DNA from: Oscillospiraceae bacterium
GTDB lineage: Bacteria; Bacillota; Clostridia; UBA1212; SIG427
Assembly: GCA_015069135.1 (NCBI GenBank)
Contig: SVJE01000009.1
Location: 1-64,000, forward strand
Length of the DNA: 64,000 nt
Direction: 5' to 3'
Position 1 is the stretch's first letter. Every line of letters begins with the position of its first letter. The notes below the pieces were generated by a model. It was given only the letters and a program-made list of their open reading frames with translations. It did not search any database and was not told where the DNA came from. This document shows, piece by piece, positions 16,353 through 24,821 of the stretch. The position numbers and the translations under genes were made by a program.

Positions 16353-17795
16353 TTACTTTTTAGACCAGACAGCCGGGGACAGTGCCAAAAGCAAAGGAAA
16401 AATTTCCAATCTTCCCAAAAGCATTGCTCCGGACAGTACAATTTTGGACAATGATGAGTATATGCTGTAATTTGCAGCCGGGCCAACTAAACTAAGACCG
16501 GGGCCGATATTATTAAAGCAAGCCGTTACTGCGGAAAAATTTGTTTCAATGTCAAAAGATTCAAAGCACAACAAACCAAACATGATACCAAACAACACAA
16601 CATATAAGGCAAAATAAACTAAAACTCCGTTTTGCATTTTTTCATCAACTTTTTTACCTTCCATTTTTACGGCACCTACAGATCTTGGATGTATCATGCG
16701 CTTAAGTTCTTTCTTTATAATCTTAAACAAAAGCATTAACCTTGAAACCTTCAGACCTCCTCCTGTGGAACCGGCACATGCTCCCACAAACATAAGAAGC
16801 ATTAACACAACCTTGGAAAGTCTGGGCCATAAATCAAAATCCGCTGTAGCAAAACCTGTTGTTGTAATAATTGAAGAAACCTGGAAGGCTGATAGTCTTA
16901 AAGAATCAGCTATGTCCTGATATATAGGATAAATATTAGCAGTAATAACTGCAATAGAAGTTCCCACTATTCCAAAGTAGCACCACACTTCACTACTCTT
17001 GAACACCGACTTGAAATGTCGAATTAACAATAAATAGTAAATATTAAAGTTCACACCAAACAGCAACATAAATATGGTAATAACCCACTGGAGGTAGTTG
17101 CTGTAGCCGGCAATACTGTCTGCTTTAATGCCAAAGCCACCGGTACCTGCAGTACCAAAAGAATGAACAACACTATCAAAAAAGGGCATTCCGCCACACA
17201 GCAATAATATTATTTCAATAACTGTCATGGCAACATATATAAGATACAGAATTTTAGCCGTATCTTTCATTCTCGGCACCAACTTGCCTACCACCGGACC
17301 GGGAACCTCTGCACGAAGCAAATGAATTGAACGGTCTGAGAAGTTAGGAATAATGGCCATAACAAATACAAGAACACCCATACCGCCTATCCAGTGTGTA
17401 AAGCTACGCCAGAAAAGAAGGCCTTTACTCATAGCTTCCACATCTGTAAGTATAGAAGCACCTGTAGTTGTAAAACCGCTTACTGTTTCAAAGAAGGCGT
17501 CGATATATGAAGGAATCTCACCGCTTATGTAAAAAGGCAATGCACCGATAAGAGACATAGCTATCCATGCACCGGCAACTATCACAAAACCTTCTTTTGC
17601 ATAAATAACACGGTTTTCAGTACGGAAAAGAATCATAAGCAGTCCCCCGACCGCTAACGCAATTCCTATGGTTATAATAAAATCCATAGAACAACTTTCT
17701 CCGTATATAAAAGAAACAATCAAAGGCAACAATAACATTGTCGCCTCTGCCATGATTATTTTACCTATTGTGTAAAACACTCTCTTACGGTTCAT
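16353..17795 (-). CDS. trkH: Trk potassium uptake system membrane subunit
   Basis: The 480-residue protein has about ten membrane helices and the repeated K+ filter segments of TrkH/KtrB, for example SGFTTTGASIL, GTAGTGGFGIK, ITTTGFATADF and the C-terminal CFNNIGPGLSLVG. It forms the K+ channel-like pore and works with the cytoplasmic TrkA gate encoded just upstream. The start follows GAGGTAGACT and the gap to trkA is 14 bases, so trkA-trkH is an operon. Confidence 0.93.
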   Translation of the reverse strand: MNRKRVFYTIGKIIMAEATMLLLPLIVSFIYGESCSMDFIITIGIALAVGGLLMILFRTENRVIYAKEGFVIVAGAWIAMSLIGALPFYISGEIPSYIDAFFETVSGFTTTGASILTDVEAMSKGLLFWRSFTHWIGGMGVLVFVMAIIPNFSDRSIHLLRAEVPGPVVGKLVPRMKDTAKILYLIYVAMTVIEIILLLCGGMPFFDSVVHSFGTAGTGGFGIKADSIAGYSNYLQWVITIFMLLFGVNFNIYYLLLIRHFKSVFKSSEVWCYFGIVGTSIAVITANIYPIYQDIADSLRLSAFQVSSIITTTGFATADFDLWPRLSKVVLMLLMFVGACAGSTGGGLKVSRLMLLFKIIKKELKRMIHPRSVGAVKMEGKKVDEKMQNGVLVYFALYVVLFGIMFGLLCFESFDIETNFSAVTACFNNIGPGLSLVGPAANYSIYSSLSKIVLSGAMLLGRLEIFPLLLALSPAVWSKK

Positions 17796-17809
17796 AGTCT
17801 ACCTCATAA

Positions 17810-19168
17810 TTAACTCTCAAAGATGTCTGAAAGCTCACGAATCTTTTTATCCGTAGCCACCACGATCACTCTGTCGTTTGGTAAAATAACATCGTTACCG
17901 GAAGGAATCACGGGCTTGTTACGAATAATTCCTCCTAAAAGTATATTTTCCTGTATTCTTAAGTCTTTAATAGGAATATTTGTATACTTAAAGTCAGGAC
18001 CAACTTTAAACTCTAAAGCTTCAGCCTTACCATCCATAAGCTTGTATAGAGTTTCAACTTTGCTGTCCATAGAATTTTCCAAAGCTCTTGCATATCTTAC
18101 AAGAATATCAGAAATTATCTTTTTAGGTGAAACTATACAATCAAGACCAAGTTTTTCTGCCATGGAAGAAAGTTCGTTACGATTTACCTTTGAAATAACA
18201 GTAGGAACACTATGGCTGGCAGCAAATATGGAAATAAGTATGTTTTCCTCATCCATACCTGTAAGTGCAACAAAAGCATCCAACGAATCAAGACCCTCTT
18301 CCATAAGAAGTTCCTGCTGAGCACCATCACCGTGGATAATAACAGCTTTAGGAATGGCTTCACTTAAAGCATCACAACGCTCTCTTCGTTGCTCTATTAT
18401 TTTAACAGAGCTACCACCGTTAATAAGTCTTCTTGCCAAATAAAAAGCAGTACGGCTACCACCTAATATCATTACATTCTTAGCCTGTTTCTGGAATATA
18501 CCCAACTCCTTAAAGAACTTCTGAAATTCAGTAAGTTCTGCAGTAATTCCAATCTTGTCACCACTTTTAAGCACAAAATTACCGTCAGGAATATATACCT
18601 TGTCATCTCTCTGAACAGTACAAATCAAAATTTTTGATTTGTATTTGTGACGAAGCTGCATCAAAGACAACCCGTCCAGAATAGAGTCAGGCTTCAATTT
18701 GATTTCTATCATTTCAAAGTTTCTGTGAGAAAATGTTTCTATTTTAACTGCAGAAGGAAACTTTAATATGTTATATAGCTCATGGGCTGCCAGAAGTTCA
18801 GGATTTATTGCCATAGAAAGACCTAAATGCTGTTTCATAAACACCAGGCTGTTATCATTATACTCAGGGCTTCTTATTCTCGCAATCGTGTGGGCTGCTC
18901 CCATTTTGCGGGCAATAAAGCAACTTAACATATTAAACTCGTCAGAACCTGTAACTGCCACAAAAAGTTCTGCTTTATCAACACCGGCATCAGATAAAGC
19001 ATCTGTGTCGGCACCATTACCGCAAACACCTATTACATCATAAATGTTAGTAATTTCGTCTATTATGTCAGGGTTACTGTCTATAGCAACCACATCATGC
19101 CCTTCTGCAACTAAACTTGCAAGAATTGTTGTACCTATCTTACCTAAGCCAGCAATTATGATTTTCAT
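17810..19168 (-). CDS. trkA: Trk potassium uptake system NAD-binding protein
   Basis: The 452-residue protein contains two RCK units. Each has a Rossmann glycine motif (GLGKIGTTILASLV near residue 7 and LGGSRTAFYLARRL near 235) and a following RCK-C domain (about 140-220 and 370-450). TrkA binds nucleotides and gates TrkH from the cytoplasm. It is the first gene of the trkA-trkH operon. The full-length double-RCK form is as in enterobacterial TrkA rather than the single-domain KtrA. Confidence 0.93.
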   Translation of the reverse strand: MKIIIAGLGKIGTTILASLVAEGHDVVAIDSNPDIIDEITNIYDVIGVCGNGADTDALSDAGVDKAELFVAVTGSDEFNMLSCFIARKMGAAHTIARIRSPEYNDNSLVFMKQHLGLSMAINPELLAAHELYNILKFPSAVKIETFSHRNFEMIEIKLKPDSILDGLSLMQLRHKYKSKILICTVQRDDKVYIPDGNFVLKSGDKIGITAELTEFQKFFKELGIFQKQAKNVMILGGSRTAFYLARRLINGGSSVKIIEQRRERCDALSEAIPKAVIIHGDGAQQELLMEEGLDSLDAFVALTGMDEENILISIFAASHSVPTVISKVNRNELSSMAEKLGLDCIVSPKKIISDILVRYARALENSMDSKVETLYKLMDGKAEALEFKVGPDFKYTNIPIKDLRIQENILLGGIIRNKPVIPSGNDVILPNDRVIVVATDKKIRELSDIFES

Positions 19169-19263
19169 TACTATCTTCCTCTGATACTCAAAATTTATAT
19201 CAGGCTTATTATACTAAATAATATCTGATAATGCTATACCTATTGTAATATCTTAGCCAGCCC

Positions 19264-19824
19264 TTAACCGAAAGATATTATTTTTCCGCCACACTTTGTA
19301 GCTTCATCCTCATTATGGGTAACCATAATCACAAGATTTTCTTTAGCATACTCTTTTATTATTCCATACATATTGTGCTTCAATTCTTCATCCAGGCCAT
19401 TAAAAGGTTCATCCAGAAGTAAAATACCACCTCTTGCTATAGCCCTTGCCAAAGAAACTCTTCTTTGCATACCTCCGGAAAGCTGATCAGGGTATAGATC
19501 AGAATCAGCCAAAAGTTCCATTTTACCAAGTAAATCCTGTGCTTTCTTTTCTGAAACACCTGCAATCTCTGTTATATTCTCCTTAGCTGTAAGCCATGGG
19601 AAAAGTAAAGAATCCTGGAATAAAAAAGATATTTTATCACCGATTGATATTTTACCGCTGTCGGGCTTTTCCAAGCCTGCAATCAATCTTAACAAGGTAG
19701 TTTTACCGTAGCCTGAAGGAGCCATTAAAGCAAAGACCCCACTCTCCGGAAAATCAAGAGAAATATTATCAAGCACCATTTTACCGTCAAAAGTTTTTGT
19801 AACATTTTTAAGTTCTATGCCCAC
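19264..19824 (-). CDS. ABC transporter ATPase (SsuB/TauB-like)
   Basis: The 186-residue protein is a short ATPase with Walker A APSGYGKT (35-42), Q-loop FLFQDSLLFPW, signature LSGGMQRR, Walker B GILLLDEPFNGLD and switch His in MVTHNEDEA. It lacks the C-terminal extension of longer SsuB/TauB proteins but all catalytic elements are present. It overlaps the permease gene by 17 bases and ends the crp-SBP-permease-ATPase operon. The substrate cannot be read from the ATPase. Confidence 0.87.
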   Translation of the reverse strand: MGIELKNVTKTFDGKMVLDNISLDFPESGVFALMAPSGYGKTTLLRLIAGLEKPDSGKISIGDKISFLFQDSLLFPWLTAKENITEIAGVSEKKAQDLLGKMELLADSDLYPDQLSGGMQRRVSLARAIARGGILLLDEPFNGLDEELKHNMYGIIKEYAKENLVIMVTHNEDEATKCGGKIISFG

Positions 19825-20578
19825 GGACAGCCACCACCTTTCTGATTATGTATGCCAGTAATTTTTCGATTATAAAGCTAAGTACAATAACCACCAATGT
19901 CCATGCAAACACATCGGTTGTTTCCAGATAAATTTTTGCTGAATATAGCTGCTCCCCTATAGAATTTTTAGGGGTACACAATACCTCTGCCGCAATTCCG
20001 GCCTTCCATCCAAGTCCAAGACCAGTAAGTAAGGCAGATGAAAAGAATGGAAGTACAGAAGGTATGTAAAGTTTTGAAATTCGCTTTGATAAAGGCATTT
20101 CGTATACTTTAGCCACCTCTTTAAGGCCTTTATTAACTTGCTTTATACCTTGATGAACATTTCCCCACACTATAGGAAACACCATAAGAAAAGATGTGAA
20201 AGAAGGTATGTTTCCTTTATCAATCCACACAAGGGCAAGTATTATAAAAGAAGCTACCGGTGTTGCCTTAATAACTGCTGTCAATGGTGAAAAAAGTGCA
20301 TTCACAGTTTCTAACCTAGAAGTTAGACACGCCATTAAAGTTCCGGCCAAAACTGCCAGAATAAAACCAAACAGTATACGAAGCACTGAGGTTCCGGTGG
20401 ATATCCAGAAATCACTTGTGGCACCCAGGTCTAAAAGCCTTTTTACCACTGTAAAAGGATCTGCTACCAAAACCTCCTTATTGACAGCAAGGGCTGCTAT
20501 CTCCCAGACAGCAACCCAAAAAACTGCAACTATAAAACCTTTTAATATTTTCTTAGCCCATGTAGTAGAACGCTTCAT
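19808..20578 (-). CDS. ABC transporter permease (SsuC/TauC-like)
   Basis: The 256-residue protein has six predicted helices and the BPD_transp_1 coupling motif (EVAKVYEMPLSKRISKLYIPSVLPFF near 168-193). The family covers nitrate, sulfonate, taurine and pyrimidine-precursor importers. It starts within the last 26 bases of the binding protein gene, behind AGGAGG, so translation is coupled. Confidence 0.87.
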   Translation of the reverse strand: MKRSTTWAKKILKGFIVAVFWVAVWEIAALAVNKEVLVADPFTVVKRLLDLGATSDFWISTGTSVLRILFGFILAVLAGTLMACLTSRLETVNALFSPLTAVIKATPVASFIILALVWIDKGNIPSFTSFLMVFPIVWGNVHQGIKQVNKGLKEVAKVYEMPLSKRISKLYIPSVLPFFSSALLTGLGLGWKAGIAAEVLCTPKNSIGEQLYSAKIYLETTDVFAWTLVVIVLSFIIEKLLAYIIRKVVAVRGHRT

Positions 20579-21560
20579 CAGGCATTGTTCCTCCTATGGA
20601 TTTAGGATCTGCATCAAACATTACCTTTAAGAATCCCCCTGCAGCAGACTTCATTTCATCTCCTGCCATAAATGTCATATTACATCCCGGGATAGCTTTT
20701 TTAGCCACCGGCGCTGCAGGAATAATACCATGCTTTGCTACAAGCTGGGAACCCTTTTCCACATCACCGTTTACATAGTTTATTGATGCCTCGTACTGTT
20801 TAAGGAACAAATCCAAGTCATCTTTATGATTCTCAGCAAAATCCTTGCTTACTATAATACAACCCATTGTAAGTTTACTGTTATTCTCAGCCACCTTGTC
20901 CCACTCATCAGAAAGATCAATAGCGTCTCTTACTTCTGCATTTTTAGCTATTGTCTGTGTTACGAAAGGTTCCGGTAAAATGCCCAGGGTTACATCTCCT
21001 GAGATCATCTGAGCAGATAATTCAGCGTGTTCTGAAAGATAAACTATCTCAATGTCTTTTGCAGGATCAATACCATTTTGGGTAAGAATATAGTTAAGTG
21101 CATATTCAGGTGTAGACCCTTTACCTGTGTAATATACTGTCTTACCTTTAAGATCACTTATAGAATTTATCGTATTGCCTTTTTCAACAACGTGAAGTGT
21201 ACCCAATGTGTTAATGGCTGCAATTTTAATTTCACCTTTTGTTTTCTGATAAAGGGTAGCTGCTAAGTTTACAGGCACAGCAGCAATATCAACATTTCCT
21301 TTAATAACTTCAGGTGCAACTAGTGTAGGGTCTCCTACCAATTCGATTTCATAGCCGTCTTCCATTAACTTTGCCATGCCCATACCTGTAGGTCCTTTAA
21401 GAGCAATAATTTTTGCATCAACAGGTGTTGTAGGAACCGCTGTTGCCTCCGGTACACTTGTAGGTGCCTTTGTAGGGGCAATATCATCACCTGCTTTGTT
21501 ACAAGCAACAAAGCTTAATACCATAGCTAAAGCCAATACTAACATCAATACTTTTTTCAT
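20553..21560 (-). CDS. ABC transporter substrate-binding lipoprotein (NMT1/SsuA-like)
   Basis: The 335-residue protein has a lipoprotein signal peptide with lipobox SFVAC (Cys at about 20). A Thr/Pro linker precedes an NMT1/OMP-decarboxylase-like binding domain (LKGPTGMGMAKLMEDGYEIELVGDP..., ISDLKGKTVYYTGKGSTPEYAL). It would bind an unknown small anion or precursor outside the cell and deliver it to the permease. No sulfur or nitrogen metabolism gene lies next to it. Because the operon begins with a Crp/Fnr regulator, the substrate may be tied to redox or anaerobic state; this is inference. Confidence 0.82.
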   Translation of the reverse strand: MKKVLMLVLALAMVLSFVACNKAGDDIAPTKAPTSVPEATAVPTTPVDAKIIALKGPTGMGMAKLMEDGYEIELVGDPTLVAPEVIKGNVDIAAVPVNLAATLYQKTKGEIKIAAINTLGTLHVVEKGNTINSISDLKGKTVYYTGKGSTPEYALNYILTQNGIDPAKDIEIVYLSEHAELSAQMISGDVTLGILPEPFVTQTIAKNAEVRDAIDLSDEWDKVAENNSKLTMGCIIVSKDFAENHKDDLDLFLKQYEASINYVNGDVEKGSQLVAKHGIIPAAPVAKKAIPGCNMTFMAGDEMKSAAGGFLKVMFDADPKSIGGTMPDEAFYYMG

Positions 21561-21579
21561 TTTGTTTATCTCCTGTCTT

Positions 21580-22248
21580 TTATTGATTGTTTATTTTAAC
21601 GGTCTTACCATTTTTAATGGCAATCCCGTCATTTTCCAATTCTTCAAAGGCTCTGTATAAAGAAGCTCTGCCCATATTAAGACTTTCCGCCAATTGCTGA
21701 CAGCTTATTGGCAAAGTAACATCACCTTCTGATACATCCTGCTGCTCCGCCAAATTCATCAGATATCTTAAAAGTTTACTTTTAGCGCTGTCTGCAGTAT
21801 ATGTGGCAATCTTCTTATTAAGAAACCTTATTCTGTCAGATAGAAAAGTTACATAGTTAAGCATTGCTGCCCTTTCTCTGAAAAGCAAATCTTGTATAAG
21901 GCTTTCAGAAAAAAATATAACCTTACAGTCTTTACCTGCCACAACTTTACTACAGTAGGTATTCTCTCCCCCGAACAGTGATGCTAAACCAAAAACACCA
22001 TTTTCAGAAATTATGTTTATAAGAGAATCACTGTCCCCGCTGTAAGCTTTAATACTTCCTTCTGTAACTAAACCTAACTTCTTTTCAAAGCTGTCAGGTG
22101 AGAATATAACATCACCTTGGTTAAAGGTTTCTATACTGCATCCTTCTTTGCTCATATAGCTTCCAATGGTGTGTTTATCAATTCCCTTAAAAAGAAACAT
22201 ATGGGATACTTTGTCTATGTAGTTTCTGATTTCCGTTTCTGTTGTCAT
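21580..22248 (-). CDS. Crp/Fnr family transcription regulator
   Basis: The 222-residue protein has an N-terminal cyclic-nucleotide-type beta-barrel (about 25-125) and a C-terminal winged helix (QQLAESLNMGRASLYRAFEELENDGIA at about 186-212). It lacks the Fnr N-terminal four-Cys cluster, so a 4Fe-4S oxygen sensor is unlikely, though scattered Cys residues exist. It is the first gene of the operon with the SBP, permease and ATPase, 19 bases upstream of the SBP. A TGTCT-N6-AGACA site in its own leader suggests autoregulation. Confidence 0.85.
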   Translation of the reverse strand: MTTETEIRNYIDKVSHMFLFKGIDKHTIGSYMSKEGCSIETFNQGDVIFSPDSFEKKLGLVTEGSIKAYSGDSDSLINIISENGVFGLASLFGGENTYCSKVVAGKDCKVIFFSESLIQDLLFRERAAMLNYVTFLSDRIRFLNKKIATYTADSAKSKLLRYLMNLAEQQDVSEGDVTLPISCQQLAESLNMGRASLYRAFEELENDGIAIKNGKTVKINNQ

Positions 22249-22271
22249 TTGTTTATAGCCTTTTTAATTTT

Positions 22272-22321
22272 TGTCTCATTTAAGACACTTTTATTATATA
22301 TCTATTATTTAGCTTAGTCAA
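22272..22321 (-). promoter_or_regulatory. Promoter and putative operator of the crp-ABC operon
   Basis: On the minus strand TTGACT (22316-22321) and TATAAT (22293-22298) are 17 bases apart. Just downstream, at 22272-22287, lies TGTCT-N6-AGACA, which has the 5-6-5 layout of a Crp/Fnr binding site. Its position at or just past the transcription start would fit repression. Confidence 0.65.
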
Positions 22322-22331
22322 TACAAAAATG

Positions 22332-22373
22332 TTTCATCCCTGCTTTGCAGCTTTTTGTTTTTGAGGGATGAAA
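22332..22373. repeat. Hairpin between divergent crp and tetR promoters
   Basis: Arms TTTCATCCCT (22332-22341) and AGGGATGAAA (22364-22373) are perfectly complementary, with GCT/AGC pairing inside. The element lies upstream of both divergent promoters, so it is not an obvious terminator for either. Function unknown. Confidence 0.5.
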
Positions 22374-22399
22374 AAAACACCCCCAAAAAAGCAGTTTAC

Positions 22400-22462
22400 T
22401 TGACGAACACTGAAACATGATATATAATGTATGTTATATACCAGCTGTTATCCACGATAACA
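22400..22462 (+). promoter_or_regulatory. Promoter and palindromic operator of the tetR gene
   Basis: TTGACG (22400-22405) and a perfect TATAAT (22423-22428) are 17 bases apart. In the leader, TGTTATC-N3-GATAACA (22446-22462) is a perfect 7-base palindrome, a likely autorepressor site. An ATG at 22427 lies inside the -10 box and cannot be the start. Confidence 0.75.
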
Positions 22463-22510
22463 CGGGGCTTTCAGCTATATTTTACAGAAGAAAAAAGGAG
22501 CGGTTATTTA

Positions 22511-23104
22511 ATGCCCCCGGCACAGAAAATTACTAAAGAAGCAATTAAAGAAGAAGCTTTTCGAATAGTCCAAATGAATGGTGCTGATGCACTTAATGCA
22601 AGATTACTGGCTAAAAATTTAGGGTGCTCTACCCAACCAATATTCAGTTCATATCCAAATATGGAAGCTCTTTATGAGGATGTAATCAAAAAAGCAGAAG
22701 AACTTTACAACATTTATTTAGCAGAAGGTTTAAGAAGTGTAAACGCCCTTAAAGGTGTTGGACACTACTACATTTCCTTTGCTCAGGAAGAACCCTATCT
22801 TTTCAAGGCATTATTTATAGACGACAGTCGTGGTGAACTCCACGGAGTATTAGACGGTGATGAAAGTTACCGTAAAATTATTCGTTCCATAGAACACAAC
22901 ACAGGACTTCCCGTAGAAAAATGCGAAAGACTCTATTTTGAATACTGGATTTTTACCCATGGTATTGCCACAATGACAGCCACAGGAATGCTTAGTTTTA
23001 CAGAAAAACAGGCAGCAAGTGTATTAGATGATGCTTACACAGGTTTGTGGCAGAAACTATCAGGTATGTCTGAACCAGAAAACCCATACAAATATTCCAA
23101 TTGA
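22511..23104 (+). CDS. TetR family transcription regulator
   Basis: The start at 22511 follows AAAGGAGCGG and lies after the promoter and operator. The 197-residue protein has an N-terminal HTH (ITKEAIKEEAFRIVQMNGADALNARLLAKNLGCSTQPIFSSYPN in two stretches, about 7-50) and an all-helical ligand domain with a WHG-like C-terminus (EYWIFTHGIATMTATGML). It has no obvious target gene on the same strand; the next gene is convergent. It probably represses itself through the palindrome in its leader. Confidence 0.85.
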   Translation: MPPAQKITKEAIKEEAFRIVQMNGADALNARLLAKNLGCSTQPIFSSYPNMEALYEDVIKKAEELYNIYLAEGLRSVNALKGVGHYYISFAQEEPYLFKALFIDDSRGELHGVLDGDESYRKIIRSIEHNTGLPVEKCERLYFEYWIFTHGIATMTATGMLSFTEKQAASVLDDAYTGLWQKLSGMSEPENPYKYSN

Positions 23105-23133
23105 ATGAGAAAAACCTTCTATAAAGCAAAAAT

Positions 23134-23168
23134 ACCCGATGAGTCCTGAAAAGCTCACGGGTGTTTTT
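23134..23168. terminator. Bidirectional terminator between tetR and the GH2 gene
   Basis: Arms ACCCGATGAG and CTCACGGGT pair with one bulged A around a 10-base loop. A runs lie before and a TTTTT tract after the hairpin. Confidence 0.75.
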
Positions 23169-23171
23169 GTT

Positions 23172-24821
23172 TTATTTGAGAAAATCATCTTCGATCTTAA
23201 CAACTTTTCTATCGTAACTTATAAGTCCGTTAGTTTCATCTTCCACATCGGAAAGTTGTGTGTAAACAGCTGCACAAAGTCCTTTGGGAATAGCAGGATA
23301 AATTTCCTCATTATACAGTTTTTTAAGAGCTGCCTTAAATTCTTCTATTTCCTTAAAAAATCTGTAACCATATGTGTTTTCCTTATTAAACACATGGCCT
23401 TCCGGTTTATACGAATAACCGCCAAATTCAGAAAGTACCACAGGGCGTTTGCCACGCTTTGGCATCTTAAACTTCTTAAAATACACATGTAAACTTTCCA
23501 CATCACTTTCTCCACCGGAGAACCAACCCGAAGCAGAATCTATAAAACGGGAGCTATCCAAAGCCTTTAGTTTATGATACATTTCCGTACTTGAAAATTG
23601 TCCCCAACCTTCATTAAATATAGTCCAATAACAAATACAAGGATGGTTATATAAATCTTTTACCGTAGATTCCATAGCTTCACAAAAAGCCTTGCGGCTT
23701 TCAGGGTTAGTATGCATTTTCTTATCACACAAACGTTTCAGACCTATGGTGGGTAACGCCGTATCTCTTATAAATGAATACTTACCATTATTAACCATGT
23801 CCTGAAACACAACCATACCAAAGCGATCACAATCATAATAGAACTGCTCTGGTTCCACTTTAATATGCTTACGAAGCATATTAAATCCCAAAGATTTAGC
23901 AATCTTTATTTCACTTTCAAAACATACAGGATCTGCCGGGGTAAATATTCCGTCACTATAATAACCTTGATCCAAAAGACCGTTAAAGAAATATGGTTCC
24001 CCATTAAGACAAAGTCTCGGCACTCCATCAATTTTCTTTATTTCCAAAGTTCTGAGAGCAAAATACGACTCTACTCTATCCTTACCGCTTTCTAACACAA
24101 AATAGTAAAGATACGGATGCTCTGGTGACCAAAGACAAGGCTCCAAAATATCAACTTCGGCAACTCCATTTACCAGCTTGGAAACAAGGATACCTTGTGG
24201 CGTGGTGACAGATATTTTACCATCATACACACCATCAGCCCATATTCGCGCAAAGTCTGTCCCCACATCAATTTTGAGACTTTTTACATAGTGCTCAGGA
24301 ACACTTTCAATCCACACAGTCTGCCAGATACCGGACACAGGTGTGTACCACATTCCCCCACGTTTTAAAGTCTGCTTTCCGTAAGGTAAAATATTGTCTC
24401 CCAGGTTATCCCAGGCCTTAACTTCCAGCACATTTTCATCCTTTAAAAAGTCTGTTATCTCAAAGGTAAAATGCTCATACCCACCTTTGTGGTCGCCAAT
24501 AAATTCACCGTTCAGGTACACTTCACACTCCTGATCCACTGCTCCGAAATGAAGAAGTACCCTATCTTTCACAAAACCTTCCGGCAGAGTAAAATTTTTA
24601 CTATATTGCATAAGTGTCCCGGGGGGAATCTCCATATCAAGTCCTGACAACAAAGACTCCGGCGGAAAAGGTACATTTATTTCAAAATTCTTTTCATCAA
24701 CGGTAAAATCCCACAATCCATTTAGGTTGTAAAACGATTTTCTTTTAAGTTGTGGTCTCGGGTAAACCTGCCATGGCTGTCCCTGTAAAAGTTCACCTTC
24801 CGGTGTATATAACTTTTCCAT
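23172..24821 (-). CDS. Glycoside hydrolase family 2 protein
   Basis: The 549-residue protein has a sugar-binding jelly-roll (about 30-175), an immunoglobulin-like middle domain and a TIM barrel (about 260-549). The acid/base is Glu404 in TIFNEGWG and the nucleophile Glu465 in VVLSEFGG, both in the GH2 positions. It has no signal peptide, so it acts in the cytoplasm on a sugar brought in by the adjacent MFS transporter. It is shorter than LacZ and lacks domains 4-5, more like beta-glucuronidase-sized GH2. Exact specificity (galactoside, glucuronide or other) cannot be read. Confidence 0.87.
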   Translation of the reverse strand: MEKLYTPEGELLQGQPWQVYPRPQLKRKSFYNLNGLWDFTVDEKNFEINVPFPPESLLSGLDMEIPPGTLMQYSKNFTLPEGFVKDRVLLHFGAVDQECEVYLNGEFIGDHKGGYEHFTFEITDFLKDENVLEVKAWDNLGDNILPYGKQTLKRGGMWYTPVSGIWQTVWIESVPEHYVKSLKIDVGTDFARIWADGVYDGKISVTTPQGILVSKLVNGVAEVDILEPCLWSPEHPYLYYFVLESGKDRVESYFALRTLEIKKIDGVPRLCLNGEPYFFNGLLDQGYYSDGIFTPADPVCFESEIKIAKSLGFNMLRKHIKVEPEQFYYDCDRFGMVVFQDMVNNGKYSFIRDTALPTIGLKRLCDKKMHTNPESRKAFCEAMESTVKDLYNHPCICYWTIFNEGWGQFSSTEMYHKLKALDSSRFIDSASGWFSGGESDVESLHVYFKKFKMPKRGKRPVVLSEFGGYSYKPEGHVFNKENTYGYRFFKEIEEFKAALKKLYNEEIYPAIPKGLCAAVYTQLSDVEDETNGLISYDRKVVKIEDDFLK

